DNA of 64,000 nt from a bacterium (lineage in GTDB: Bacteria > Vulcanimicrobiota > Xenobia > Xenobiales > JADMJV01). The stretch spans positions 1-64,000 of the forward strand of contig JAFEBA010000013.1 in assembly GCA_018266105.1 (NCBI GenBank). The letters are read 5' to 3'. The position numbers were made by a program, and so were the translations under genes. Of the stretch, positions 51,696 through 59,771 are shown piece after piece. The notes under the pieces were generated by a model. That model did not search any database. It saw only the letters and a program-made list of their open reading frames with translations, and had not been told where the DNA came from. Each line of letters starts with the position of its first letter. Position 1 is the first letter of the stretch.

Positions 51696-52010
51696 ATGAA
51701 GATCAGCCAGACACCCAATCCGAATCCAAATTCAATTCATCGAAGCCTCTCCAAGCCTCCTTCAGGCCAAAGCCTGGAGGATCGGTTTGAGCGGGGCCCA
51801 TTCGCCCAGGAGGTGAAAGACCGTCAGTATGCCCAGGTTGCTTGGGCCATGGCGAAAGGAGCGGGCGTCGGCGCTGTGGCTGGCGCAGCCACAGGGTTGA
51901 TGAGTGCCCTCCCCGGAGTTCCGGTAGGGTTGGCGACCGGTCTGACCACTTCGGCCGGCCTGATCACGGGGGCCTGGCTCGGTCTGGCGATCGGCTATGT
52001 GAGCTGCTAG
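51696..52010 (+). CDS. Small glycine-zipper protein with MKISQTPNPNPN N-terminus
   Basis: A 104-residue protein. The N-terminus MKISQTPNPNPN and a Pro/Ser-rich linker (to about residue 30) lead to a Gly/Ala-rich hydrophobic hairpin (GAGVGAVAGAATGLMSAL, then GVPVGLATGLTTSAGLITGAWLGLAIG). No signal peptide. ATG 51696 with AGGAG 8 bases upstream is the clear start; the frame is open back to 51540 but crosses a terminator. It is the smallest member of the regional family and the best candidate for a peptide that inserts in membranes. Function unknown. Confidence 0.65.
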   Translation: MKISQTPNPNPNSIHRSLSKPPSGQSLEDRFERGPFAQEVKDRQYAQVAWAMAKGAGVGAVAGAATGLMSALPGVPVGLATGLTTSAGLITGAWLGLAIGYVSC

Positions 52011-52052
52011 CTTCTGGCCCGGCGGCGAAACGGAACGATCTGCCCATCAATA

Positions 52053-52091
52053 CGCCGGTTTGCAATTGATTCACCCGGCGCCTGATTTTTT
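52053..52091 (+). terminator. Probable intrinsic terminator after the 51696 gene
   Basis: CGCCGG (52053-52058) pairs with CCGGCG (52075-52080) around a 16-base loop, followed after 5 bases by T6. The T-run also forms the beginning of the next promoter repeat. Confidence 0.5.
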
Positions 52092-52132
52092 GACGGGCCT
52101 TTCACTCTGGCGAAATTTCCTCAGAATAGGCT
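52089..52132 (+). promoter_or_regulatory. Tandem-repeat promoter of the opine-cassette operon
   Basis: TTTGACG (52089-52095), 4 bases, TTTCACT (52100-52106), 20 bases, TAGGCT (52127-52132). It drives a run of five closely spaced genes, 52167 to 57727. Confidence 0.78.
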
Positions 52133-52166
52133 ACTCAAGTCTGACCATTATTTCATCGGAGAATTT

Positions 52167-52616
52167 ATGAAAATCAACAGTCATTGTCCTATGCCCAAAA
52201 TTCCCTTGTTGCCTTCCAAACCCGTTGCCCAGGAATTTGATAGAACGGACCGTTTCAGTCATTTGGCTTGCGGGGCGGCTTCGGCTGTGGCTGGAGCACT
52301 GGTGGAAGGCACGGGTATGGCCGCAATCACGTTGCGTCATACACCTGCTGGCGTCAAGCGTGCTTATCACGACCTTTTCACTTCCGAACACGGGCCCGTC
52401 TATAAGGGTGCCTGGTCACTGGGGATCGTGGCTGCGGCCGCGCTGGCCACGCCTCTGGCGGGTGTCTTGGGCTTGGGCCTGGGCGCCTACGGTGGGGCCG
52501 TGAGCGGCTATCATCACGGAGTGGGCCCTGCCATTTCCGATTGTATCCAGGGGTTGCGAGAGTACAACCAGCTGGTCGGTGACACCATGATCTATCAACC
52601 CCGGAGGCCTCAATGA
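52167..52616 (+). CDS. Small glycine-zipper protein with MKI...P N-terminus (leads the opine cassette)
   Basis: A 149-residue protein with N-terminus MKINSHCPMPKIPLLPSKP. A central small-residue region (CGAASAVAGALVEGTGMAA) and a zipper (LGIVAAAALATPLAGVLGLGLGAYGGAVSGYHHG) follow, then a polar tail. No signal peptide. It begins the operon, and its stop overlaps the ATG of the metallopeptidase gene (ATGA), so the two are made together. It could be the substrate or partner of that peptidase (inference). Confidence 0.65.
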   Translation: MKINSHCPMPKIPLLPSKPVAQEFDRTDRFSHLACGAASAVAGALVEGTGMAAITLRHTPAGVKRAYHDLFTSEHGPVYKGAWSLGIVAAAALATPLAGVLGLGLGAYGGAVSGYHHGVGPAISDCIQGLREYNQLVGDTMIYQPRRPQ

Positions 52617-54034
52617 AGATTCGATACTTACCACAGGATCCGCTAGTTGGCGGAGTTCGCGAAGTAACCCTGAAGGGGTCGGGCGGACTGGCCAACGAAC
52701 GCATGAGCGTGCAGGATCAGGCTTCAGTCGCTCGGCCTGACGCAGACGGAAACTTTCTCTACGAACTCGGAACCCCCGAATTTCAACAGGGTAACACATT
52801 TGTGGCCGCCAACCGGACTCTGGACATGTTTGAAAAGGCGGTGGGGCATAAGATTCCTTGGGCCTTTCAAGGGGACTTGAAAATCCATACTCACTATGGC
52901 TCAGGATTCAATGCATTTTACTTGAGACAAGATCATTCGCTGAATTTTTTCGATGGAGTGGATCAAAAAACTGGCAAGACCATTCACGGCAGCGAGTCCC
53001 TGGATGTCATCAGCCACGAGACCGGCCACGCGATTCTAGATGGACTACGTCCCGGTTTGATGGGCTGGTTTGGCAGCGGCGAAGCCCCAGCCTTCCACGA
53101 ATCCTTTGGTGATATGACGGCCATTCTAACTTCGCTGCAAGACGATCTGGTCATCGAACGGGTTTGTCAGGAGACCGGCGGCGATTTGCGCAAACCCAAC
53201 GTGGCCGCTCGCCTGGCCGAAGAGATGTCGCAGGGCATCAATCATACCTATCTGCAGAGCACCCGTCCCGAGAGCTGGGTCATGCGCGATGCCAATAATG
53301 ACTATCTTTATGTTCGGCCGGAGGGCCTTCCAGAGAAGGCTCCGCCCGAAGTTTTGTCCCCCGAGCCGCATAGCTTCAGCCGGATATTTACTGGTGCGTT
53401 TTGGGAGATGCTGAGTGGCGTTCAAGAGCGGATGTTGGCTCAGGGCCAGAGTCCTCAGCAGGCCCTGCGCGCCAGCCGCGATGTGATGGCCAGCATGCTC
53501 GGTCACGCGGTAGAGCTGGGACCGAATCGTCTGAATCGTTTCCACCAGATGGCCCAGGCCTTCCTCAAGGCGGATGAGCGCTATTTTGGTGGAGAGTACA
53601 AAGATTTGCTCCAGGATGTGCTGGGGTCTCGCAATCTGATTTCCAAGGCAGCGCCCGAGGTGCAGGCTCCAAGGGATATATCAGCTGCCATGGCGCTGGT
53701 GCACAGCTCTGGCGGCGATCCGATGCCGGAGTCGGTCTGGAAGAACGATCGAGGCGAAACCTTTGTCCGCTTCGACGCTATTCAGGAAGTCCAGTTGGAC
53801 GCTCACACCACCACCGACCTGGCCGCCAGTCTGACCCTGGGAATTGATTCCGAAGGACAGGTCTTTCATAGTCTCTGGGAGCCTGTTACCGATGAAACGG
53901 TGGAAGCGGCTCGCCAGGAAGTATCGCTCCTGCGCAGGCGCGAGCCCGCCGGTTCAAGCGACCTGGAGCGTGGCTACAGTGCTCAGCCTACCCGCCAGGG
54001 TCAGAAGTTGAGCAAACTGGCTGTGGCTTACTGA
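52613..54034 (+). CDS. Thermolysin-like (M4-type) zinc metallopeptidase without prodomain
   Basis: A 473-residue gluzincin. The zinc motif HETGH has His135, Glu136 and His139. The third ligand Glu163 lies in FHESFGD with Asp167, the thermolysin pattern NExxSD. THYGSGFNAFYL before it also fits M4. It lacks the signal peptide and long prodomain of secreted thermolysins and begins with MKIRYLPQDP, the regional N-terminal pattern. The C-terminal 150 residues are not recognised. Located between a glycine-zipper gene and the opine dehydrogenase gene with almost no gaps. The peptidase call is good; the target is unknown. Confidence 0.82.
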   Translation: MKIRYLPQDPLVGGVREVTLKGSGGLANERMSVQDQASVARPDADGNFLYELGTPEFQQGNTFVAANRTLDMFEKAVGHKIPWAFQGDLKIHTHYGSGFNAFYLRQDHSLNFFDGVDQKTGKTIHGSESLDVISHETGHAILDGLRPGLMGWFGSGEAPAFHESFGDMTAILTSLQDDLVIERVCQETGGDLRKPNVAARLAEEMSQGINHTYLQSTRPESWVMRDANNDYLYVRPEGLPEKAPPEVLSPEPHSFSRIFTGAFWEMLSGVQERMLAQGQSPQQALRASRDVMASMLGHAVELGPNRLNRFHQMAQAFLKADERYFGGEYKDLLQDVLGSRNLISKAAPEVQAPRDISAAMALVHSSGGDPMPESVWKNDRGETFVRFDAIQEVQLDAHTTTDLAASLTLGIDSEGQVFHSLWEPVTDETVEAARQEVSLLRRREPAGSSDLERGYSAQPTRQGQKLSKLAVAY

Positions 54035-54035
54035 G

Positions 54036-55178
54036 ATGAAGACTGCGAATTCCGCTCTTCCCCCCTTGCTTCGAGGCACATTCCGTCGCAGACCTTACGG
54101 CAGGGTTTGCGAGCAAAAGGTTGGCATTGTCGGCGCCGGCAACTCCGCCCACGCTCTGGCCTGCTACTTGGTGCGGGCGGGACGGGATGTGCACTTGTAC
54201 GCCCGTCGGGCCCAGCAGGTCGAACATTTGCTGAGTCGGCCGGTCTTGCGCGCCACCGGCAAGCTTGAAGGCTCTTTCAGTCTGGCCGGGGTCTGCACGG
54301 ACGCAGCCTTTCTGGCCCGTAACTGTTCCACGCTCTTTGTGTGCACGACCGCCAACGCCTATCCGGACGTGGTGGCGCAGCTGGCTCCACATCTGAGGTC
54401 TGACCATCATCTGATCTTGTTCTCTGGCAAGCTTTGCGGTTCGCTCGAGGTGCAGAGAGGGTTGGAGCGGGCAGGCTGTGCGGGAGTCACGGTTGTGGAG
54501 ACGGATGCACTCTTCGCCTGCCGACTGCAAAGCGATCATTCCATTTGGGTCAGAGGGTTCAAGGGATGGAATCTCTTTAGCGCGCCCAGGCGGCGGCAAA
54601 CTTTACAGGTCAGCGCCCTGGTCAAGAGTTTCTTTCCTGGGTTGCAGCCTGCCGACAACTTGATTCAACGAGGATTGACTGACTTTGGAGCCCTGGCTCA
54701 CGCTCTGACCGTGCTGGTCAATCTGAACGCGGTGGATCGGCAGCAGCCCTTCCTTTTCTACGTCGACGGCTTTACCGAGAAGACGGTGGTTTTATTGGAG
54801 CAGTTGGAACGAGAATACCGAGCCCTGGCCGAGGCCTACGGGACTCAGTTGCTCGAAGCCAGGCTACTTCTCAAGCGCTACTATGGCTGCGACACCGACT
54901 CCCTCTTGGGAGCCATGCGCTCTGTTCCCAATTATCGAGATAGTTTGGCGCCCAATTCGCTACAAACTCGGTATTTGACCGAAGATGTGGCTTGCACCCT
55001 GGTTCCCGCTCAGCAGCTGGCCAGGAGGGCGGGTCTGGAAACTCCCGTTCTGGATTCGGTCATCTCTCTGACCTCGGTCTTGCACGGACAGAACTACGCT
55101 GTCAGTGGCCGAAGCCTGGAAAAACTGGGGTGGGCCGATCTGAGTCGTCAGGCGATTCTGGATTGGGTGAATTGGTGA
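54036..55178 (+). CDS. Opine dehydrogenase (octopine/nopaline dehydrogenase family)
   Basis: A 380-residue two-domain NAD(P) enzyme. After a 27-residue extension comes the Rossmann motif VGIVGAGNSAHALACYL, later VETDALFACR. The C-terminal opine-type block follows: NSLQTRYLTEDVACTLVPAQQLARRAGLETPVLDSVI and GRSLEKLGW. Family members reductively join an amino acid to a 2-oxo acid. In opine-metallophore loci such an enzyme sits next to an EamA-type exporter, as here, but no nicotianamine-synthase-like gene is present. A PLP decarboxylase follows instead. The amino-acid substrate is unknown. Confidence 0.8.
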   Translation: MKTANSALPPLLRGTFRRRPYGRVCEQKVGIVGAGNSAHALACYLVRAGRDVHLYARRAQQVEHLLSRPVLRATGKLEGSFSLAGVCTDAAFLARNCSTLFVCTTANAYPDVVAQLAPHLRSDHHLILFSGKLCGSLEVQRGLERAGCAGVTVVETDALFACRLQSDHSIWVRGFKGWNLFSAPRRRQTLQVSALVKSFFPGLQPADNLIQRGLTDFGALAHALTVLVNLNAVDRQQPFLFYVDGFTEKTVVLLEQLEREYRALAEAYGTQLLEARLLLKRYYGCDTDSLLGAMRSVPNYRDSLAPNSLQTRYLTEDVACTLVPAQQLARRAGLETPVLDSVISLTSVLHGQNYAVSGRSLEKLGWADLSRQAILDWVNW

Positions 55179-56008
55179 AGATCCATCCCGTTTTGCTCCT
55201 GGCCACTTTGCTAGTGGCTTCACTTGAGCCCGTGCTGGCGCGTCTAGGATATAGCATTGGAGTCGGCCCCTGGCACTTGCTCTATTGCAAGAGCCTGTTC
55301 AGCGCACTTCTGGTTCTGCCGATTCTGCTGCGGCATCGACCTTCGCCACGGGTGGTTCCGGCTGCCCTGTTGCTCCTCCTGACCGGGGCCTGTCAGCTCT
55401 GGGCTGTGCGCCGATTGTCGGCCGCAACCGTGGTCACTCTCATCTCCACGACTCCGGCCTTCGTCTCCTTGATCAATCAGAAGCTGGGGCGCGAAAAGCC
55501 CGCGGTTAAATTCTGGCTGGGTCTGGGCATCTGCCTGCTCGGGATCTTGCTGAGTCTGGGAGGGGAGCTCGGCTCGGGCGACTTTGATCCGATGGGCTTG
55601 TTGTTCGTGGCCGGGGCAATCTTGAGTTCAAGCCTCTATCGCACTCAGCTGGAGGGGTTCCGGGGGGAGCTAAACTCCCTGCAGGTTTCGATCACTTTGT
55701 TTTTGGTGCAGGGTCTGGTGCTGGGAGGGCTGGGAGCGGGAGCGCAGAGTCTTCCCGTTCAGGCTTATGCCATCAGTGCCTGGCTGGCCGTGGCCGGGGT
55801 GGCCGCCAATCTGACTTTTGTCTATGCTGTTCAGGCACTTGGGGCAACCCGCATGTCGGTCTTCAACCTGCTGCAGCGCCCGCTCGTTATCGTGACCGCT
55901 GCCTGGCTTCTGCGCGAGAGCCTGAGCCTGGTTGAGTGGTCGGGGGTTTTGCTGGTTCTGGTCGGGGTTCACCTGGCTCAGTCTCATACCGGCACGATTC
56001 GTAAGTAA
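55175..56008 (+). CDS. EamA/DMT-family exporter
   Basis: A 277-residue protein with ten membrane helices in two EamA repeats; the second-repeat block GATRMSVFNLLQRPLVIVTAAWLL is typical. DMT transporters of this type export amino acids and metabolites, and CntI in Pseudomonas exports the opine metallophore pseudopaline. GTG 55175 overlaps the opine dehydrogenase stop (GTGA); the in-frame extension to 54992 lies within that gene and is rejected. It probably exports the product of its neighbours. Confidence 0.85.
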   Translation: MKIHPVLLLATLLVASLEPVLARLGYSIGVGPWHLLYCKSLFSALLVLPILLRHRPSPRVVPAALLLLLTGACQLWAVRRLSAATVVTLISTTPAFVSLINQKLGREKPAVKFWLGLGICLLGILLSLGGELGSGDFDPMGLLFVAGAILSSSLYRTQLEGFRGELNSLQVSITLFLVQGLVLGGLGAGAQSLPVQAYAISAWLAVAGVAANLTFVYAVQALGATRMSVFNLLQRPLVIVTAAWLLRESLSLVEWSGVLLVLVGVHLAQSHTGTIRK

Positions 56009-56071
56009 ATTCAAGGACGCCGCTTGCGCCTCTCAGGAGGGAAAGAGCGTCACGCATTCAACCGGAGCAAT

Positions 56072-57727
56072 ATGCCAGCTTATCAGTCTATTTTAAATGA
56101 ATTACGGCGCTGTTTCCCCCAGCCCACCAGCGATCGAATCCACGACTCCTATGTCACCCACACGGTCATGCGCGTGCTTGATCAGGTTGATGCCTTGAAG
56201 AGTGAGCTGCCGATCTGGGGCAGCAAACAGCCTTTGGATTACTCGAAAGCCCGGACGTCCCGTCTGGATCTGGATGGAAAGAGCCTTGAGGACGTGAGCA
56301 GCGAGCTGGTCGGCTACCTCAACGGCCTGAATATCTGGGGCCACCCGAAGACCCAGATCAATATTTGTCCCCCACCCACCGTGGCTTCGCTCATGGCACA
56401 GGTGGTGAGCGGTCTGGCCAGTCCCAACCTGGTCTGGGACGAAGTCAGCCAGCGCTTCGCTCTGGCAGAGGTTGAGGTCGCAGCCATCGTTTCCGACCTG
56501 GTGGGCTATGACTCCGAGAGCGCGGCCGGAATCTTTACCTTTGGCGGCACTGGCTGCACTCTGTATGCCAGTCGCATCGGGCTGGAAAAGGCCCTCCCCG
56601 GTTCGCTCAAAGAGGGGGTGCGTCAGGACGCCGCCATTCTGGCCAGCAGCAGCGGCCACTACTGTAAACTGACGGTGGCCGGCTGGTTGGGCCTGGGGCA
56701 CAAAAATGTGCATGCCATCCCCACCGATAGCCGAAATCAGGTGCGCGTTGACCTGATGGAGGAGCGGGCTCGGGAAATTCTCAGCAGTGGCGGTAAGATT
56801 GCCTGTTTTATCGCCACCGTTGGCACCACGGACTGCTTCGCTCTGGACGACCTGGATGCCATCGTGGACCTTCGTGATCGTCTGGTCAAGGAGTTTTCTC
56901 TCAATTATCAGCCCCATGTCCACGCCGATGCCGTGATTGGTTGGGCCTGGAGCGTTTTTCGAGGTTACCCGTGGGAAGCCAATCCTCTGGGCTTCCGCCC
57001 GCGCACGGTGCGAGCCCTGGCGGCCACGGTAGAGAGACTGTCTGGACTGCAGAAGGCCGATTCGATCGGAATCGATTTTCACAAGACCGGTTTCGCTCCC
57101 TATGTTTCCAGCATGCTATTGGTCAAAGACAGCCGCGATTTTAGCAAGCTTGGGCGAAGCTACGAAGAGATGCCTTATCTCTTCCAAACCGGCGAATACC
57201 ACCCGGGTCTGTTCACGTTGGAAACCTCGCGGAGCGGCAGCGGCATTCTGAGCGCTCTGGCCAATTTGCGCCTCTTCGGGCGCACCGGGCTGCAGTCCTT
57301 ATTGGGTCACCTGGTGGAAAAGGCTCAGGTGCTGCGCGAACTTTTGGAAGCACGACCGTATCTGACCATCGTCAATCGCGACAACTTCGGTCCGGTGACA
57401 CTCTTTCGAGCCTATCCCGCTGGAGTGGAGACGTTCCGCGTGCATGAGCGCGAATTGAGCGACGCTGCCTTTGCCGAGGACCTGATCACTCATAATGAAT
57501 ACAATCGAAAGCTTTCCAGCTATCTTCACGCCGAGGCCATGTCCGGGCGCGGGGTGCTCCTGGGACAATCGGATTGCTATCGAATGACGCCATTCGGACT
57601 GCCGGTTCTGGCATTGAAGTCGTACATCATCTCGCCTTTCGTCGAGGATCGGCACCTGGAAGAGCTTGTGGACAAGATCGCTCAGGCCCACCGAACCTTC
57701 GAAAGCGAGTCGTGCGCAGCCCTTTAG
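56072..57727 (+). CDS. Group II PLP-dependent amino acid decarboxylase
   Basis: A 551-residue protein of the glutamate/aromatic/diaminobutyrate decarboxylase fold. It has FTFGGTGCTLYASRIGLEKA, ASSSGHYC, TVGTTDCFALDDLDAI, the His/Asp pair VHADAVIGW, and the PLP Lys338 in IDFHKTGFAPY. It should convert an L-amino acid to its amine. Amino-acid preference cannot be read. Being last in the operon with opine dehydrogenase and exporter, it may supply or tailor the amine part of a secreted opine-like compound. ATG 56072 (GGAG 5 bases upstream) is chosen over an in-frame TTG at 56024. The end overlaps the convergent gene at 57724. Confidence 0.85.
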   Translation: MPAYQSILNELRRCFPQPTSDRIHDSYVTHTVMRVLDQVDALKSELPIWGSKQPLDYSKARTSRLDLDGKSLEDVSSELVGYLNGLNIWGHPKTQINICPPPTVASLMAQVVSGLASPNLVWDEVSQRFALAEVEVAAIVSDLVGYDSESAAGIFTFGGTGCTLYASRIGLEKALPGSLKEGVRQDAAILASSSGHYCKLTVAGWLGLGHKNVHAIPTDSRNQVRVDLMEERAREILSSGGKIACFIATVGTTDCFALDDLDAIVDLRDRLVKEFSLNYQPHVHADAVIGWAWSVFRGYPWEANPLGFRPRTVRALAATVERLSGLQKADSIGIDFHKTGFAPYVSSMLLVKDSRDFSKLGRSYEEMPYLFQTGEYHPGLFTLETSRSGSGILSALANLRLFGRTGLQSLLGHLVEKAQVLRELLEARPYLTIVNRDNFGPVTLFRAYPAGVETFRVHERELSDAAFAEDLITHNEYNRKLSSYLHAEAMSGRGVLLGQSDCYRMTPFGLPVLALKSYIISPFVEDRHLEELVDKIAQAHRTFESESCAAL

Positions 57728-58212
57728 CAGGCAGCCCATTTGCGCCAGAACCAGGGCAGCCAGGAGCGGATCGGCTTGGGTTGAGGACGGACCGTTCGGG
57801 GTCGTTCAAGCTCGCCAGGAAGCCAGCGCAACTGGAGCTCGCCGCTGTGGTTGAGACACAGGTCGCTGGCGCGTACGTCCCCGAACTGGTGCCGCCGCAG
57901 GGCCTGGCGCAGGTTCTCCAGTTGCGCGCGCAGTCGACGGCTTAAGCCGAGCCGCAGAGCTCCCGGGCGCTCTTCCACCCTTTCCAGAAGCACCAAGATC
58001 TGACCGCGCTCCACCCAGCTTTCGATGACCTTGGGAAATCCGGGGAGACCGCCGTTGAGAGCGCTGGCCAGAGCTGGAAAGGGGCGCTCAAAGCGCTGCA
58101 GGATGGCCAGCTTTTGCGTGCTCTGGTGGCGCACCAGCCAGACGTCCGGGCGTTGGTTGACGATTCCCACGGGGCAATACTTTTCACCGAATCCGGTTTC
58201 CACGATCTGCAT
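57724..58212 (-). CDS. Pseudokinase-like small protein
   Basis: A 162-residue protein that recalls a shrunken protein-kinase fold. PDVWLVRHQSTQKLAILQRF resembles the VAIK strand, ILVLLERVEE the hinge, and FGDVRASDLCLNHSGELQLRW the HRDxKPxNxLLxxxGxxKLxDFG loop with the catalytic Asp region altered. No glycine loop or DFG is intact, so it is probably a pseudokinase or fold remnant. It starts MQIVETG and has its own repeat promoter, so it belongs to the same regulon. A distant kinase origin is inferred from spacing only. Confidence 0.5.
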   Translation of the reverse strand: MQIVETGFGEKYCPVGIVNQRPDVWLVRHQSTQKLAILQRFERPFPALASALNGGLPGFPKVIESWVERGQILVLLERVEERPGALRLGLSRRLRAQLENLRQALRRHQFGDVRASDLCLNHSGELQLRWLPGELERPRTVRPQPKPIRSWLPWFWRKWAAC

Positions 58213-58247
58213 AAAGGGTCTCCTCGTTGTTGATATCTATACTTCCG

Positions 58248-58291
58248 AGCTTAGGCCGGCCTGGTGGGACCAACGTGAAAAGAACGTCAAA
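58248..58291 (-). promoter_or_regulatory. Tandem-repeat promoter of the pseudokinase-like gene
   Basis: On the minus strand, TTTGACG (58291-58285), 4 bases, TTTCACG (58280-58274), 20 bases, TAAGCT (58253-58248). This is the best match to the consensus. Confidence 0.82.
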
Positions 58292-58341
58292 GCCAGGCCC
58301 CAGGTTGGGCCAGGTTGTGAACACTGAGGATGCGGAGGGAG

Positions 58342-58370
58342 TGGACCCTTTGGCGCGGGTATGTTAAAAT
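58342..58370 (+). promoter_or_regulatory. Sigma70-like promoter of the cysteine-peptidase-like gene
   Basis: TGGACC (58342-58347), 17 bases, TAAAAT (58365-58370). The GTG start at 58380 lies about at the transcription start and has no ribosome site, so the mRNA may be leaderless. No tandem repeat is seen here. Confidence 0.5.
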
Positions 58371-58379
58371 CCACGGATT

Positions 58380-59768
58380 GTGAAGATCGGAAGCTGGTTC
58401 AGACTGCCCTCGCCGGGAGCCAAGAGCTCGCCCGCGCCTTCCGATTCACCCTCTGGGCCTCTCGATCAGGCCGAGTCAGTGCAGGAACGGATAGGCCTGG
58501 GACAGGGGCTGTTCCTGGAGCACGGTCAGGTGGTTTCTCGCAATTGGCTGGGCCGGACCCAGGCCAGCGAGCCCGGCCCGGCCATGCGAGCTCTGGCCGC
58601 CGCTTATGAAAAGGGTCACCTGACTGCCGAAGAGCTGCGCACCAAGGTGAAGAACCCTCAGGCCTGCTTGCTGGTCCTGGGGGAACCCTCAACATCGCTG
58701 GCGCAAACCCTCCAGAGCTGGCCGGAAGAGCAGCGCCAGAAGTTTCAGCAGCTTCTGGCTGGAGTCAGCACAGACTACCGTCAGACGCCCGCGGTCCAGG
58801 TGGTGGACCCCCAAGATCCTGCTCGTCTCAAGCAGTTCGATGGACCAACCTTCTTTTTAGGGTCGGCTCTGGAGAAGCTGGCCCTGAACGGTCGATTGCT
58901 GAAGTCCCGAGACCAATCCGGCGTTAGCTTGCTCGATAACCTATGTTCGCTCCAGCAAGCCTGTTCCAAAGACGGCTATGCGGGTCAGGACCTCTTTGCC
59001 TGGGCTCTGGTTCACTCGGCCTACTCCAAGCGGACCTTCCATCAGGCTCAGGGGAAAGGCACTTGCGGAGCGGCCACCCTGGGCTACGTTCTCTGGCAGG
59101 AGAATCCCAGTCAGATGGTCGGCGCTTTGCGCGACTGGACCTACCAGGGGCAGGCAGTGACTCGAACGGGAGCCTCGCAACGCCCGACCGAGAGCATTGA
59201 TCCGGCCGATCCCACGCCGGCCGCGGACCAGATCATGCAGGCTTCATTGATGAATCTGGCCGACCCCGAGTATACCTACAGCCTGGTCCAGGACCGCTTC
59301 ACTCGGCCGGACGGTCAGACCAGAGAACGTGGACTCTATCCACAGCATCAAAAGCATCTGCTGGATTCGCTGAGCACCAAGGATTGGACGATTCAGGAAC
59401 TGGACAGCGAACGCCTGAGGCAAATTCAACGAGAGACTCCCGGTCCCGTGCCCGTCACTCTGGAGTGGGCTTCGGGCCAGGGACTGCATTCTCTGCACCT
59501 GTTGTCGGTGCAACGCGTCAGCGACGAGCATGTCTATCTGCGCGACCCGGCCGGCGACCGAGGCGTGGTGCTGGCCAACAGCAGTCAGCAGATACTGGGT
59601 TCCGGTTTTCAACGAATGTCCCGCCAGGAATTCGACGATCGACTTCGCCAGGGACTGGTGCCGGACAATGCACAGGCTCGTTCTGGCTGGCTCACGGCCC
59701 TGAAACAGAGCGCTTCCAACGGCGTGCTTGGGGGCCTCTTTTGGGCTCAACCTGGTGAGCCCAAGTAG
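58380..59768 (+). CDS. Cysteine-peptidase-like protein (Cys-His-Asp) of the regional family
   Basis: A 462-residue protein. The N-terminus VKIGSWFRLPSPG matches the regional Ile-then-Pro pattern, followed by a Pro/Ser linker. A helical domain (about 60-210) precedes a papain-like arrangement: Cys229 in GKGTCGAATLG, His370/His373 in GLHSLHLLSV and Asp389 in HVYLRDPAGD. That order and the strand context fit the C39/papain superfamily, but no named family is recognised. It could be a maturation or effector peptidase. A Gly/Leu-rich C-terminus ends in GLFWAQPGEPK. GTG 58380 is the only upstream start near the motif. Confidence 0.6.
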   Translation: MKIGSWFRLPSPGAKSSPAPSDSPSGPLDQAESVQERIGLGQGLFLEHGQVVSRNWLGRTQASEPGPAMRALAAAYEKGHLTAEELRTKVKNPQACLLVLGEPSTSLAQTLQSWPEEQRQKFQQLLAGVSTDYRQTPAVQVVDPQDPARLKQFDGPTFFLGSALEKLALNGRLLKSRDQSGVSLLDNLCSLQQACSKDGYAGQDLFAWALVHSAYSKRTFHQAQGKGTCGAATLGYVLWQENPSQMVGALRDWTYQGQAVTRTGASQRPTESIDPADPTPAADQIMQASLMNLADPEYTYSLVQDRFTRPDGQTRERGLYPQHQKHLLDSLSTKDWTIQELDSERLRQIQRETPGPVPVTLEWASGQGLHSLHLLSVQRVSDEHVYLRDPAGDRGVVLANSSQQILGSGFQRMSRQEFDDRLRQGLVPDNAQARSGWLTALKQSASNGVLGGLFWAQPGEPK

Positions 59769-59771
59769 CCG

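Noticed and set aside
47798..52616. Bacteriocin cluster with double-Gly leaders
   Set aside because: The small proteins are Gly-rich in helices but have no GG or GA cleavage leader followed by a short core, and the ABC protein in the window lacks a C39 peptidase domain.
54992..55174. 61-residue extension of the EamA protein
   Set aside because: It lies inside the opine dehydrogenase gene in another frame; GTG 55175 with GTGA coupling and an immediate membrane helix fits better.
54036..57727. Complete opine metallophore (staphylopine-like) cluster
   Set aside because: There is no nicotianamine-synthase-like gene and no metal importer nearby; only dehydrogenase and exporter are shared with such clusters.
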